The notes under the pieces: generated by a model
Told to the model about the DNA's origin: nothing
The model's database searches: none
The model's input: only the letters and a program-made list of their open reading frames with translations
Shown: positions 38,464 to 47,421 of the stretch, one piece after another
Layout of the letters: each line of letters opens with the position of its first letter
Numbering within the stretch: the stretch's first letter is position 1
Source: Bacteroidaceae bacterium
GTDB taxonomy: Bacteria > Bacteroidota > Bacteroidia > Bacteroidales > Bacteroidaceae
DNA length: 64,000 bases
Assembly (NCBI GenBank): GCA_017483605.1
Contig: JAFUWG010000012.1
Span: 1-64,000 of the forward strand
Direction: 5' to 3'
Position numbers and translations under genes: made by a program

Positions 38464-39813
38464 TTAGAGGCATCGAGCAAGCCTTGTTTGGGCATTCAGT
38501 TTCGAGAGAATCATCAGGAACGTTGGCACCAAGAAGCAGTCGGCGGCAAACCATGCGGAAGGGTCGCCGATACAAACACCCGTGAAACCGATGGCGGGCA
38601 CCAGGAAAAGGCTGATGAGACAGCGGGCTATCAACTCACTCACCCCCGAGAACATGCTGAGTTTGGTGCGTCCGATGCCTTGCAACGAATAGCGGAACAC
38701 GGTCAGCGTGCCGAGGAAGACGTAGCAACAGCACGACACACGCAGGAACTGCTGGCTGAGGTCGAGGATGCGTGTTTCGTCCCTATATATAAATAATGTG
38801 GAAATGTCGCGAGAGAAAAACCAAAGCACGAAGAACGTGAAGACGCTGTAGATAAGCATCATCAGAAGTCCGTCTTTCAATCCCGAGCGGATGCGGTCGT
38901 ACTGCTTTGCCCCCAGATTCTGACCGCAGTAGGTGGCGAGTGCCACGCCCAAGTTCTCGTAGGGGCAAATGAAGAACATTTTGATACGCATGGCAGCGGT
39001 GAACGCCGTGGCACACTCGGTGCCGAGGGTATTGTTGGCACTCTGCAACATGATGGAGCCGATGGCGGTGATGGAGAACTGCAGTCCCATCGGCACGCCC
39101 ATGCAGAGGACATGCCAAGCATCGCGAAGAGTGACAGGTTCTTTTCCGTTAGGCGACATCGGCAGCGGTGTTCGTTTCAAATGGTGCAAACACAAGAAAA
39201 TGCTGACCAACTGTGCAATGGCTGTTGCCAATGCCGCACCACCAACACCCATGCCAAATGCCATGATGAACAGGAAATCGAGCACGATGTTCACCACCGA
39301 GCCGACCAGCAAGGCATAAAAAGGGGTTTTGCTATCGCCCAAGGCACGGATGATGCTGGCAAAGAGATTGTAAACGAGATTGCAGGGAATGGAAATGAAC
39401 GTGATGAGCAGGTAAATGTAGGCATCGTGGAATATCTCTTCTGGCGTCTGCATCCATCGCAGGATGTCGCCACACAGCAGCGAACACACCACCGCCAACA
39501 CGATGGAAAAGACGATGCCCCACAGGTAACTCGCCCTCACATATCGTTGCAACCGCACATAGTCTTTTGCCCCGAACGCCTGAGCAATCGGGATGCCGAA
39601 GCCGCCCGCCAATCCGCCACAAAAGCCCAAGATGAGAAACAGCAAACTGCTGCTGGCTCCCACACCTGCCAGCGCGTTCATGCCCAACGTCTGCCCCACG
39701 ATGGCGGCATCCACGAGGTTGTACGCCTGAATGAGCAGGTTGCCCAACAGCAGCGGCAAGGCAAAGTTCAGGATGAGCGGAAACGGCCGCCCCACCGTCA
39801 TGTCCTTCGTCAC
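38464..39813 (-). CDS. MATE-family multidrug/cation efflux protein
   Basis: 449 residues with about twelve membrane segments in two related halves, typical of MATE transporters (PLLLGNLLIQAYNLVDAAIVGQTLG at 20-44; GFGIPIAQAFGAKD at 72-85). These export cationic compounds or drugs in exchange for H+ or Na+. The substrate cannot be told. It overlaps the deaminase gene upstream by 4 nt, so the two are co-translated. Confidence 0.9.
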   Translation of the reverse strand: MTKDMTVGRPFPLILNFALPLLLGNLLIQAYNLVDAAIVGQTLGMNALAGVGASSSLLFLILGFCGGLAGGFGIPIAQAFGAKDYVRLQRYVRASYLWGIVFSIVLAVVCSLLCGDILRWMQTPEEIFHDAYIYLLITFISIPCNLVYNLFASIIRALGDSKTPFYALLVGSVVNIVLDFLFIMAFGMGVGGAALATAIAQLVSIFLCLHHLKRTPLPMSPNGKEPVTLRDAWHVLCMGVPMGLQFSITAIGSIMLQSANNTLGTECATAFTAAMRIKMFFICPYENLGVALATYCGQNLGAKQYDRIRSGLKDGLLMMLIYSVFTFFVLWFFSRDISTLFIYRDETRILDLSQQFLRVSCCCYVFLGTLTVFRYSLQGIGRTKLSMFSGVSELIARCLISLFLVPAIGFTGVCIGDPSAWFAADCFLVPTFLMILSKLNAQTRLARCL

Positions 39814-40259
39814 TTTCTCTTCCCCTTAAAAAAATCCTTCATGAGTGTCGCACACGCCTCTTCCAACACCCCACTCACCACCACGGTCTTGGGGTGCAAC
39901 GCCTGAGGTGCATACCGCTGAAAACCACGCTTCTCGTCACTCGCCCCATACACCAATCGCCCCAACTGGCTCCAGCCAATCGCCCCAGCACACATCACGC
40001 ACGGCTCCACCGTCACATACAACGAACAGCCCGCCAGATACTTGCCACCCATCCATTCCTCCGCCGCCGTTATCGCCTGCATCTCGGCATGAGCCGTCAC
40101 GTCGTGCAGCGTCTCCGTCAGGTTGTGCCCCCTGCCAATGACCTGCCCATTCGCCACCACTACCGCCCCAATGGGAATCTCCCCCTGAGCCAAAGCCGCC
40201 CTCGCCTCTTCCAAGGCAAGTGTCATATATCGTTCGTCTGTTGTCATCTGATACATCAT
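39810..40259 (-). CDS. tadA: tRNA-adenosine deaminase (TadA) family
   Basis: 149 residues with the zinc deaminase motif HAEMQAI (His57, Glu59) and PCVMCAGAI (Cys87, Cys90), the usual TadA sequence, which converts A34 to inosine in tRNA-Arg. Start could be 40259 or the internal Met at 40247; a minus-strand TACCTTTG box lies at 40272-40279. General nucleoside deaminases share the fold, but length and motifs suit TadA. Confidence 0.88.
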   Translation of the reverse strand: MMYQMTTDERYMTLALEEARAALAQGEIPIGAVVVANGQVIGRGHNLTETLHDVTAHAEMQAITAAEEWMGGKYLAGCSLYVTVEPCVMCAGAIGWSQLGRLVYGASDEKRGFQRYAPQALHPKTVVVSGVLEEACATLMKDFFKGKRK

Positions 40260-40339
40260 CTATCTTTTGTGCAAAGGTAGTGCTTTTTTGTGTAACAGAA
40301 AAATCCCATCCAGAAAAACCAACAAGATTCTTTTCTTTC

Positions 40340-40429
40340 AACATCTAACGGATGTTAAAATAAGGCACAAACTATTGCATAGTTCAACAAAAAGGCTTTA
40401 CTTTGCAGCGTCGAACATAAAAAAATGTT
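40340..40429 (+). promoter_or_regulatory. Promoter and dyads of the second blaI operon
   Basis: TTACTTTG (40398-40405) with TTG 20 nt upstream (40375-40377) forms a promoter. Three 5-6 bp dyads surround it: AACATC-N5-GATGTT (40340-40356), AACTA-N5-TAGTT (40370-40384, covering the -33 TTG) and AACAT-N6-ATGTT (40414-40429). They are probable BlaI binding sites and differ from those of the first operon. Confidence 0.55.
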
Positions 40430-40435
40430 GAATAT

Positions 40436-40798
40436 ATGCTTAAATTGACACAAAAAGAAGAGGAAGTGATGGAAAAAATCTGGCAGTTGGGTGAATGTAC
40501 GCCCAAGGAAGTACAGGCTCTCTACGAGGAACCGCTGCCACTCATCAACTCCATCTCCAATGCTTTCCAGGCACTGGAACGGAAAGGCTATCTGACCCAC
40601 CGCCAGCAGGGGCGTGGCTACATCTATATACCTGCGGTGGAACAGAAAGCGTATGGCAAGTCACAATTGAGTTCGTTTGTCAATAAGTATTTTGACAATG
40701 ACTACCTGAGTGTCGTGTCTGAGTTTGTTCACGAAGAAAAGTTGAGCGAGGCAGAACTAATGCGGTTCTTGGCCGACCTCATGAGTAATCACCATTAA
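40436..40798 (+). CDS. BlaI/MecI-family transcriptional repressor (second copy)
   Basis: 120 residues with the winged-helix pattern LTQKEEEVMEKIWQLGECTPKEVQALY and LINSISNAFQALERKGYLTHRQQGRGYIYIP of the BlaI family. The recognition region differs from that of the first copy at 2260, consistent with the different dyads upstream. It precedes a BlaR1-type peptidase gene by 13 nt and is expected to be cleaved or released in response to it. Confidence 0.93.
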   Translation: MLKLTQKEEEVMEKIWQLGECTPKEVQALYEEPLPLINSISNAFQALERKGYLTHRQQGRGYIYIPAVEQKAYGKSQLSSFVNKYFDNDYLSVVSEFVHEEKLSEAELMRFLADLMSNHH

Positions 40799-40811
40799 CC
40801 GCTCATCGCTC

Positions 40812-42125
40812 ATGGCTGCATTTGTCATCTACATCTTGAAGTGGGCTGTCACCCTCACCCTGCTCTACTCGCTCTACGGACTTTGGCTGCGTCGAGAGAC
40901 CTTCCACACGCTCAACCGAATGGTGCTGCTCGCCATCCTGTTGGTCAGTATGCTCCTGCCCGCATTCGACTTGACCACCGAACACGCCACACCGCTCAAT
41001 CAGGGGATGGAACAATTGGAAATGTGGGTGGCTGAAAAGGAGGCTCCCGAAACCGAGAAGACAGCCTCGAATGTTTCTTCATCCAACGTTGTCTCACCCC
41101 ATACACCCATAGTGCCAGCAGAGACGCCAAAGACGTCTTCCTCCTCATGGGTTCGCCTCCTGACGCTCCTCTACGGGGTGGTCACTTTCATTTTCTGGGG
41201 GCATTACCTCTACAGCCTCATCCGATTTGGGATGCTCATTCGGCGGGCAAAGCGGCTCAATGTGGCAGGAATACCGAAAGGCGTGCGTGTGCTAATGAGT
41301 CGGGAGGTCACCAACTCGTGCAGTTGGATTCGGTGGGTGGTGCTCGCACCTTCTGACACAGGAGCAGGACAAAACATCATCTTGACCCACGAACTGGCAC
41401 ACCTCCAACGCGGGCACTCTTGGGACAAACTGCTCTGCGAATGTACCTGCCGTATGCTCTGGTTCCTGCCCTTTGCGTGGATGCTTCGACAGGACTTGGC
41501 AGATGTACATGAATTCGAAGCCGACCGTTCCGTATTGGACACGGGCATCGACATCAAAACATATAATGAACTCATTATAAACAAAGCCGTTCACGCAGGA
41601 CTGCAGCCTGTGGCAAACGCATTCAACGAAAGTAAAACCAAAAAGCGTATGATTATGATGTTTAAAAAGAAATCTACCAAGATGGCAGCACTGAAGGCAC
41701 TCTACCTCCTGCCGCTCATCGCATTCTCCGTCACGGCTTTCGCCAAGCCTCGACAGATGGAAGACATCAAGAAAGCCATCACCCAAGAGCCCTTCGGCCT
41801 CACCACAGAACCAGAAGTGGTGGCTGTGCTCGACAGTACGATGCAAGCCGTTGGTGCCCGCAAGATTGGCGAGGGGGTCTATATCGGCGCCTTCCGTCCC
41901 AACTACACGAACGATACCATTCGTGTGCAGAGTGTCTATCTCGACAACGAGAAGGCAGAGCACATTGCCGAGCACATTTTCACAAAAAATCGTCACCAAG
42001 CCTACACCATCACCTTACAGGCTGAAGACCGAAAAGAACTGGGACGAGGTTATCATATCCGCTGGATGTATCCAGTGGAGGGAGCATCAACCCAAGCCCA
42101 CGTGAACAAGACATCAACTAACTAA
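40812..42125 (+). CDS. BlaR1-type M56 membrane peptidase (no TonB domain)
   Basis: 437 residues with four membrane segments (about 5-20, 35-53, 112-135 and 296-315) and a zinc peptidase domain with HELAH (193-197) and EFEADRSVLD. Unlike the first copy, the periplasmic C-terminal part (about 316-437) is not a TonB or penicillin-binding domain; its family is unknown. It probably transduces an envelope signal to the BlaI protein encoded upstream. Confidence 0.9.
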   Translation: MAAFVIYILKWAVTLTLLYSLYGLWLRRETFHTLNRMVLLAILLVSMLLPAFDLTTEHATPLNQGMEQLEMWVAEKEAPETEKTASNVSSSNVVSPHTPIVPAETPKTSSSSWVRLLTLLYGVVTFIFWGHYLYSLIRFGMLIRRAKRLNVAGIPKGVRVLMSREVTNSCSWIRWVVLAPSDTGAGQNIILTHELAHLQRGHSWDKLLCECTCRMLWFLPFAWMLRQDLADVHEFEADRSVLDTGIDIKTYNELIINKAVHAGLQPVANAFNESKTKKRMIMMFKKKSTKMAALKALYLLPLIAFSVTAFAKPRQMEDIKKAITQEPFGLTTEPEVVAVLDSTMQAVGARKIGEGVYIGAFRPNYTNDTIRVQSVYLDNEKAEHIAEHIFTKNRHQAYTITLQAEDRKELGRGYHIRWMYPVEGASTQAHVNKTSTN

Positions 42126-42141
42126 AAAAAACAGACTTACG

Positions 42142-42756
42142 ATGAAGAAAATCTATATGATACTTTTGCTGGTGGCAGCAAGCCATCAGTGTACGACAGC
42201 CAATAACGAGGCTGATTATGACACCCGCCCCACCAACCAAGCCCCTCAACTCGAACGTCCGGCATGGCCCAACTACGACGTACACAACGAGAACTCCTTT
42301 GCTGTGTTCAACACGGTGTTGAGCGTTCCCGAACCGCAGGGTACACGCTTTAATGGGGGCTTCTGGACACTCTATCGCTGCAAGGATGCCACCTACGTCA
42401 CCTTCGACTGGACGGTGCCCTCCTACCAAGACTGGTGGTTCTTTCGCTTCACCACAGGCTCCGCCATCATCGATGCCGACACAGGCGACCAGTATCTGCT
42501 GCGTGAATTGGAGTATTTCCCGATGGATCAATGCTTTTGGATTCACGGGCAATCAGGAGAGACCATTCGCATGGTGCTCGTCTTTGCCCCTCTGCCGCCA
42601 GGCGTGAAACATGTACGATTCTACGAAGCCGAAGCCCCGTCACGCGAATGGATGGACGGTACGGCAACATTGTCCCGTATTTTTTCGGTGGAAGAACTCC
42701 GTCCCCAAACACCTGACAAACAGCCCCACGAATATAAAGGGAAAGTAATATATTAA
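42142..42756 (+). CDS. Small exported protein in the second BlaI-BlaR1 operon
   Basis: 204 residues with a short hydrophobic signal and a possible lipobox (AASHQC, Cys17). The mature part is rich in aromatic residues (YQDWWFFRFTTGSAIIDADTGDQYLLRELEYFP) and looks beta-stranded. No family is recognised. It follows the BlaR1-type gene after 16 nt, so it may be the target or co-sensor of that system. Confidence 0.7.
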   Translation: MKKIYMILLLVAASHQCTTANNEADYDTRPTNQAPQLERPAWPNYDVHNENSFAVFNTVLSVPEPQGTRFNGGFWTLYRCKDATYVTFDWTVPSYQDWWFFRFTTGSAIIDADTGDQYLLRELEYFPMDQCFWIHGQSGETIRMVLVFAPLPPGVKHVRFYEAEAPSREWMDGTATLSRIFSVEELRPQTPDKQPHEYKGKVIY

Positions 42757-42902
42757 AAAGATTAGTAATAAAAGATTAGTATTGGAAAATAACAGACTCT
42801 GGCAACAGAGATGTTATTGTGAATAAAGTAAAACGGGACCGGTCATCTCCATCCAAGGCTGTGAAGTTTTGGGTGGAATCCTTTTTTACCCTCTCTAACA
42901 TT

Positions 42903-42963
42903 GGAGTGCTCCAGTCCACTTGAGCGGACTGGAGCACTCCGACGAGGTAGACTGGAGCAGTCC
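42903..42963. repeat. Triple-dyad intergenic element, family B, copy 1
   Basis: Units GGAGTGCTCCAGTCC (42903-42917), GGACTGGAGCACTCC (42926-42940) and AGACTGGAGCAGTCC (42949-42963), spacers ACTTGAGC and GACGAGGT: the same 15/8/15/8/15 plan as family A with a different sequence. Units 1 and 2 are exact reverse complements. It lies between convergent genes. The rest of the 42757-42989 gap shows nothing clear. Confidence 0.85.
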
Positions 42964-42989
42964 GCCTCTGATAGTACCATAAAAAAAGG

Positions 42990-44711
42990 TTATTTTTTCT
43001 TCTTCAACAACTCCGCAGCCGGATGCTTCGTGTCAATCAGTCCTTTGGCAACAGCCTGGGCATTAAGTTGAGCCCCTTTGAGGGAGGTGTGAGTGTGGTC
43101 ATGGTTGAAGTAGGCGGCTGCTTTCTTCTGGCCAACTTTGTCGAGGTAGTCAGCCGTGATGTTGTGTACATCCACGAGGGTGACGCCTGTCTCTTTGGCT
43201 ACATCGCGGCACCAACGCCCGTATGTCTCGTTACGACGCTCGATGTAGAACTTTCCACGGTTTTCCCAGATGGGGTTGACAAAGCCACGAGAACGGCCTT
43301 CGCCTTCATGCCACTCGTTGCGAGGGGTGAGGGTGAGCAGGATGGGGATGGCACCTTTCTCTTGGGCATCGCGAATCATCTTCTTGAGATACCAGCCATA
43401 GGAGTAGATGACCTTGAACTGGCCAGAACTCTCCATGCGGAACACCTGACTAGAGTCGCGAGAGGCACCCAACACACCACGTTCTTTGCCATCCTTGATG
43501 CCTCCGATGTCGTTGTGACCAAACTGAATGAGCACGTAGTCGCCTGGTTCAAGCGAGTTATAGACCACTTCCCAAAGACCCTCGTCGATAAAGGTGCGAG
43601 TGGAACGTCCCGCCCTTGCCTGATTCTGGAAGACGCACTTGGTGGAGTCGAAGACGGTGTAGCCTTGGCTGCCCCAACCCCACATGCCGTCGGGGTTCTT
43701 GTCTTCGTTCTTGCCTGTGGAGTCGCCACAAAGGAAGACCACCGGTTTGCCGGGCTTTCGCTTCTGGTCGCAACGCTTGGGAGTGACCTTGTCGTTGAGA
43801 CAGGCTTTCAGCGGAGCCACCTGCGGGTCGTCGGAGGCAAGGATACCCTCAGCGGCACTCTGTGCATTCATGCGGGCACCATAGGCGGAGGAGTGGATTT
43901 TGTCGAGATAGAAGTGATAGTTGGTCTTCCAAGGGCCATACTTTTCGAGTTTGGTGGCAGAGATGTCGTTCAGGTCGATAACGGGCGTGTTGGTCTCCTT
44001 GCCGATGGCGAAGATGGCAGGCGTGAAATCGGCGAGTTTACGCTGAATCCGCTTGGGGTCATCCTTCTCATAGTCGTTGCGAGGGGTGAGAGTGAAGAGG
44101 ATGGGTGTGGCTCCCTTGGCACGAATCTCGTTGATGAAGCGGCGAGTGTAGCCACCAAACGTATAGACGGTCTCTTGCTTCTTGGTCACCTTATTATAAA
44201 TAGAGATGGAGTCTTCCTTCACTTCGAGTTTGCCATTGGGACGGTAGGAAGAACGGGCACGAATGGAGTCGATGGGGCCATTGTCATTGTGTCCGAGTTC
44301 GAGGAAGACAAAATCGCCCTTCTGCACGGCTTCGAGAACAGGTTTCCACAACTGGTTGTAGAAAGTGCGAGGAGAAGTGCCACCCAAAGCATGGTTCTCG
44401 ACGGTAATTTTGTTTTCATCGTAGTATTCGTGGGCATAGAATCCCCATCCCCACTGACCATTGTTGCCATTGCCGAGGGTACCAGTACGCATGGTACTGT
44501 TGCCCACGAGGAAGAGCACAGGGTTGTTGCCCTGACGACTGCTTCCAGGGATGGGACGTGCCTGGTTGGCGATGTCGATGGAGTCGGCTGTGAGGTCACG
44601 CACACCATTGATGTCAATCCAGATGTCATGCTGGGCGGAGGCTGGCAGGATTGAAAAATTAAAGAATTGAAGAACTGAAGTTGTCAGTAAGACCGTTAGT
44701 AACTTTTTCAT
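42990..44711 (-). CDS. Tandem SGNH esterase, rhamnogalacturonan acetylesterase-like
   Basis: 573 residues with a signal peptide (1-26) and two SGNH hydrolase domains. Domain 1 has GNST (Ser72), a Gly block, GHND (Asn142) and DKIHSSAYGA; domain 2 has GDST (Ser330), GHND (near 400) and DHTHTSLKGA (His near 540). Both keep the Ser/Gly/Asn/Asp-His set, so both could be active. Family CE12 enzymes remove acetyl groups from pectic rhamnogalacturonan. The duplication in one chain is the notable point. It lies 5 nt before the Nudix gene's coding end, on the same strand. Confidence 0.88.
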   Translation of the reverse strand: MKKLLTVLLTTSVLQFFNFSILPASAQHDIWIDINGVRDLTADSIDIANQARPIPGSSRQGNNPVLFLVGNSTMRTGTLGNGNNGQWGWGFYAHEYYDENKITVENHALGGTSPRTFYNQLWKPVLEAVQKGDFVFLELGHNDNGPIDSIRARSSYRPNGKLEVKEDSISIYNKVTKKQETVYTFGGYTRRFINEIRAKGATPILFTLTPRNDYEKDDPKRIQRKLADFTPAIFAIGKETNTPVIDLNDISATKLEKYGPWKTNYHFYLDKIHSSAYGARMNAQSAAEGILASDDPQVAPLKACLNDKVTPKRCDQKRKPGKPVVFLCGDSTGKNEDKNPDGMWGWGSQGYTVFDSTKCVFQNQARAGRSTRTFIDEGLWEVVYNSLEPGDYVLIQFGHNDIGGIKDGKERGVLGASRDSSQVFRMESSGQFKVIYSYGWYLKKMIRDAQEKGAIPILLTLTPRNEWHEGEGRSRGFVNPIWENRGKFYIERRNETYGRWCRDVAKETGVTLVDVHNITADYLDKVGQKKAAAYFNHDHTHTSLKGAQLNAQAVAKGLIDTKHPAAELLKKKK

Positions 44712-44716
44712 ATAGG

Positions 44717-45223
44717 TTAAATTTTGATGAGTTGCACACGTTTGAGTTCGCTTTCAAAGTTGGGGGTGAAGATGCCTTTGCCAAGGTTCGCCTTGATTTC
44801 CTCAGGAGTCCAGAAACGGCCACCATCCAGTTCGTCAGAGGGAGTGATTGTGCCATCGTAGATGGTCTTGTAGGCAAAGACTAACTCCTTCTCACGGGCA
44901 CTTTCGAAGACATACTGTGTGAGGCGTTCGGGGGTGAAGTCGGTGATGCCCAACTCTTCACGCACTTCACGCTTCAAAGCATCTTCCACACATTCACCGA
45001 GATCCACATGTCCTCCCACTGCGGTGTCCCACTTGCCTGGCTGGATGTCTTTCCACTCTGGGCGGCGTTGCAAGTAGAGGTCGCCCTTGCTGTTGAACAC
45101 ATGCAGATGCACCACAGGGTGGAGGAGTTTGCTGCCGCTGTGGCATTCGCCTCGTGTTGCGGCTCCGACGATGTTGCCTTCTTCGTCGACAATGGGGAAC
45201 ATTTCTTCGTTATTATCTTTCAT
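44717..45223 (-). CDS. Nudix hydrolase
   Basis: 168 residues from the ATG at 45223 (an upstream in-frame start at 45289 lies inside queA). The Nudix box GHVDLGECVEDALKREVREELGI (about 72-94) is complete, so it should hydrolyse a nucleoside-diphosphate-linked or isoprenoid diphosphate substrate. The sequence around (EEGNIVGAATRGECHSG, LHPVVHLHVFNSKGDLYLQRR) resembles the isopentenyl-diphosphate isomerase-like Nudix group, but substrate cannot be fixed. It follows queA by 4 nt. Confidence 0.88.
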   Translation of the reverse strand: MKDNNEEMFPIVDEEGNIVGAATRGECHSGSKLLHPVVHLHVFNSKGDLYLQRRPEWKDIQPGKWDTAVGGHVDLGECVEDALKREVREELGITDFTPERLTQYVFESAREKELVFAYKTIYDGTITPSDELDGGRFWTPEEIKANLGKGIFTPNFESELKRVQLIKI

Positions 45224-45227
45224 GATG

Positions 45228-46454
45228 TCAAGGAATGAGAAGTGAGGAATCGCCGTAACTGAGGAAGCGGAAGTCGTGAGCAAGTGCATAGTCGTACACC
45301 TTTCGCCAATCGCCTTTGAGGAAAGCTGAAACGAGCAGCAGGAGGGTGGATTGTGGCTGATGGAAGTTGGTGACCATCCGCTTGACGATGTGATAGTCGT
45401 AGCCAGGGGCGATGATGATTTGGGTGGATGAATGGAGCACGTCCAAGTGGTGCTGATTCAGATAGTCAAGCAGGTGTTGCAAAGCCTCAACGGTGGTCAT
45501 GTGTCCTCCGTACTCATAAGGCATCCACTGGGGGACATGCAGTTCTTCCGCTCCTTGCTGTGCCAATATGCCCATATAGTAGAGGCTCTCGAGAGCACGC
45601 ACGCTGGTAGTCCCCACGGCAATGGCTTCGCCACCATGTGCCAGCAGTTTCTCGATGGTTTGCCGACGCACGGCAATATGTTCGGTGTGCATATCATGAC
45701 CACCTATCTCCTCACTCTTCACAGGCTTGAAGGTGCCGGCTCCCACATGGAGGGTCAATTCCTCACGGTCGATGCCTGCCTCGTCAAGTGCTTGAAGCAC
45801 TCGCTCCGTGAAATGGAGTCCTGCAGTCGGTGCTGCCACCGAACCTTTGATTTTGGAATATACCGTCTGATAGGTAGTCTTGTCGCTCTCCTGTGTGGCT
45901 CGGTTGAGATAGGGAGGAATGGGCAGTTCGCCCACGGCATCGAGCAGTTCTGCCCATGTGTAGTTGCCATCCCATGTGAACTCGACCACATGGGAGGTGC
46001 CATGCAGAGCAAGGCGTTCACAAGCCAACGTGATTGTCTGACCGTCAGGCATATCAATCTGACGGTAAAGTTTTCCCTCCTTCCACTTCTTCAGGTTGCC
46101 CACCAAACAATACCACTGAACGCTTCCCTTCTGCGAGAAATTCAACTGATAGTCGTTGGGCATGGCTGGTTCGAGACAGAAAACCTCGATAAGCGCCCCC
46201 TGCACTCCAGCATCAGTGGAAGCCTTACGGAAGTGGAGGCGTGCCTGAATGACCTTGGTGTTATTGAACACCATCAAGGCACCACTGGGCAAGTATTGGG
46301 TAAGCGAGGTGAAGACATCTTCACTCACTTCACCATGACGATATACCAACAATTTGCTCGTGTCACGCTGTGCCAAAGGAAACTTGGCAATGCGTTCGTC
46401 GGGCAAATCATAGTTGTAATCTGCTATGTGTATATGTTTCGGATCTGAAATCAT
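45228..46454 (-). CDS. queA: S-adenosylmethionine:tRNA ribosyltransferase-isomerase
   Basis: 408 residues matching QueA (ADYNYDLPDERIAKFPLAQRDTSKLLV at the N-terminus; GSVAAPTAGLHFTE and ELTLHVGAGTFKPV in the middle). It transfers the ribosyl part of SAM to 7-aminomethyl-7-deazaguanine in tRNA during queuosine synthesis. The size exceeds the 340-350 residues of Proteobacteria, as usual in Bacteroidetes. It is between birA and the Nudix gene, all with gaps of 4-5 nt. Confidence 0.97.
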   Translation of the reverse strand: MISDPKHIHIADYNYDLPDERIAKFPLAQRDTSKLLVYRHGEVSEDVFTSLTQYLPSGALMVFNNTKVIQARLHFRKASTDAGVQGALIEVFCLEPAMPNDYQLNFSQKGSVQWYCLVGNLKKWKEGKLYRQIDMPDGQTITLACERLALHGTSHVVEFTWDGNYTWAELLDAVGELPIPPYLNRATQESDKTTYQTVYSKIKGSVAAPTAGLHFTERVLQALDEAGIDREELTLHVGAGTFKPVKSEEIGGHDMHTEHIAVRRQTIEKLLAHGGEAIAVGTTSVRALESLYYMGILAQQGAEELHVPQWMPYEYGGHMTTVEALQHLLDYLNQHHLDVLHSSTQIIIAPGYDYHIVKRMVTNFHQPQSTLLLLVSAFLKGDWRKVYDYALAHDFRFLSYGDSSLLIP

Positions 46455-46459
46455 CTTGA

Positions 46460-47239
46460 TTACTCTTTTTGTTCATCGAGAATGAAACGCACCTCCTTGA
46501 ATTCATACCGCACCACGCTGCCATTTTGGAACCGCAGATGAAGATGCCCTGTCGGCTCCACATCGGCAATCTCTGCCATGAATTCGCCTCGTACATCAGC
46601 ATAGCGGTGAAAGCCCGTTCGACGATAAAGGCAGGCCATGTACTTCTTCCGCACTTCGTCAGCCTGTCCTTGACGCAGGCATTCGTAATAGCGCTGGAAA
46701 TAAGCGATGACAGAGGAGAGGATTTCCTCACGGTCAAACACCCTTCCTGTCAGCAACTGAAGGGAAATGGGATTGGGGGCATCGCTCCGAAACTCCGTCT
46801 GATTCACATTGATGCCCACACCAAGGATACAATTGGAGATTTGCTTACCCTGCAAGTCGCACTCAATGAGCGTGCCACTTATTTTCTTATCACCCACATA
46901 GATGTCGTTCGGCCATTTGACCGTCACACCTTCCACCAAACCCTCCAATGCCCGACAAATAGCCAACGCCATCCCTTGAGAGAGAAGGAACTGTTCGGAG
47001 GGCTTCACGAAGTCCGGATGACAAAGCAGAGAGAAGGTGAGGTTTTTTCCTCGTTCCGTCTCCCACGAATTACCCTGCTGACCCCGTCCTTTCGTCTGGT
47101 CATCAGCCACTACAAGGGTGAAGCCAGGCAAAGACTGGGCAGACACGACCTGCCCCGTTCCTTCTTCTGCCAACATCTCGCGAATGAAGGTGTTGGTGGA
47201 ATCGACGGTGGGAAGATTGATACGGGATATGCTTTCCAT
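46460..47239 (-). CDS. birA: Biotin-[acetyl-CoA-carboxylase] ligase
   Basis: 259 residues (start at 47239; the ATG at 47275 would add an unlikely hydrophobic leader). The ligase core is clear: VDSTNTFIREML, TKGRGQQGNSWETERGKNLTFSLLC, VKWPNDIYVGDKKISGTLIE and NCILGVGINVNQ. There is no N-terminal DNA-binding domain, so it is a ligase only. It heads the birA-queA-nudix unit. Confidence 0.95.
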   Translation of the reverse strand: MESISRINLPTVDSTNTFIREMLAEEGTGQVVSAQSLPGFTLVVADDQTKGRGQQGNSWETERGKNLTFSLLCHPDFVKPSEQFLLSQGMALAICRALEGLVEGVTVKWPNDIYVGDKKISGTLIECDLQGKQISNCILGVGINVNQTEFRSDAPNPISLQLLTGRVFDREEILSSVIAYFQRYYECLRQGQADEVRKKYMACLYRRTGFHRYADVRGEFMAEIADVEPTGHLHLRFQNGSVVRYEFKEVRFILDEQKE

Positions 47240-47358
47240 TCTCTGAATTTTATTGCAAAGTAAGAAAAAATGCATGAAAAAACCGTCTTTGTCTGCCTAT
47301 TTTAACAAAACCTTTGCAAAAAAAGTACATTTTTTCATGTTTTTAGTAAACTATTTCA

Positions 47359-47366
47359 TATATTTG
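47359..47366 (+). promoter_or_regulatory. -7 box of the histidine kinase gene at 47422
   Basis: TATATTTG fits the -7 consensus, 55 nt before the ATG. No clear -33 element is present. Confidence 0.5.
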
Positions 47367-47421
47367 CGACGAATTTTGTTAAGAATCGGGTGAACAAGCC
47401 AGCCCAAGCACAAATCCGAAG

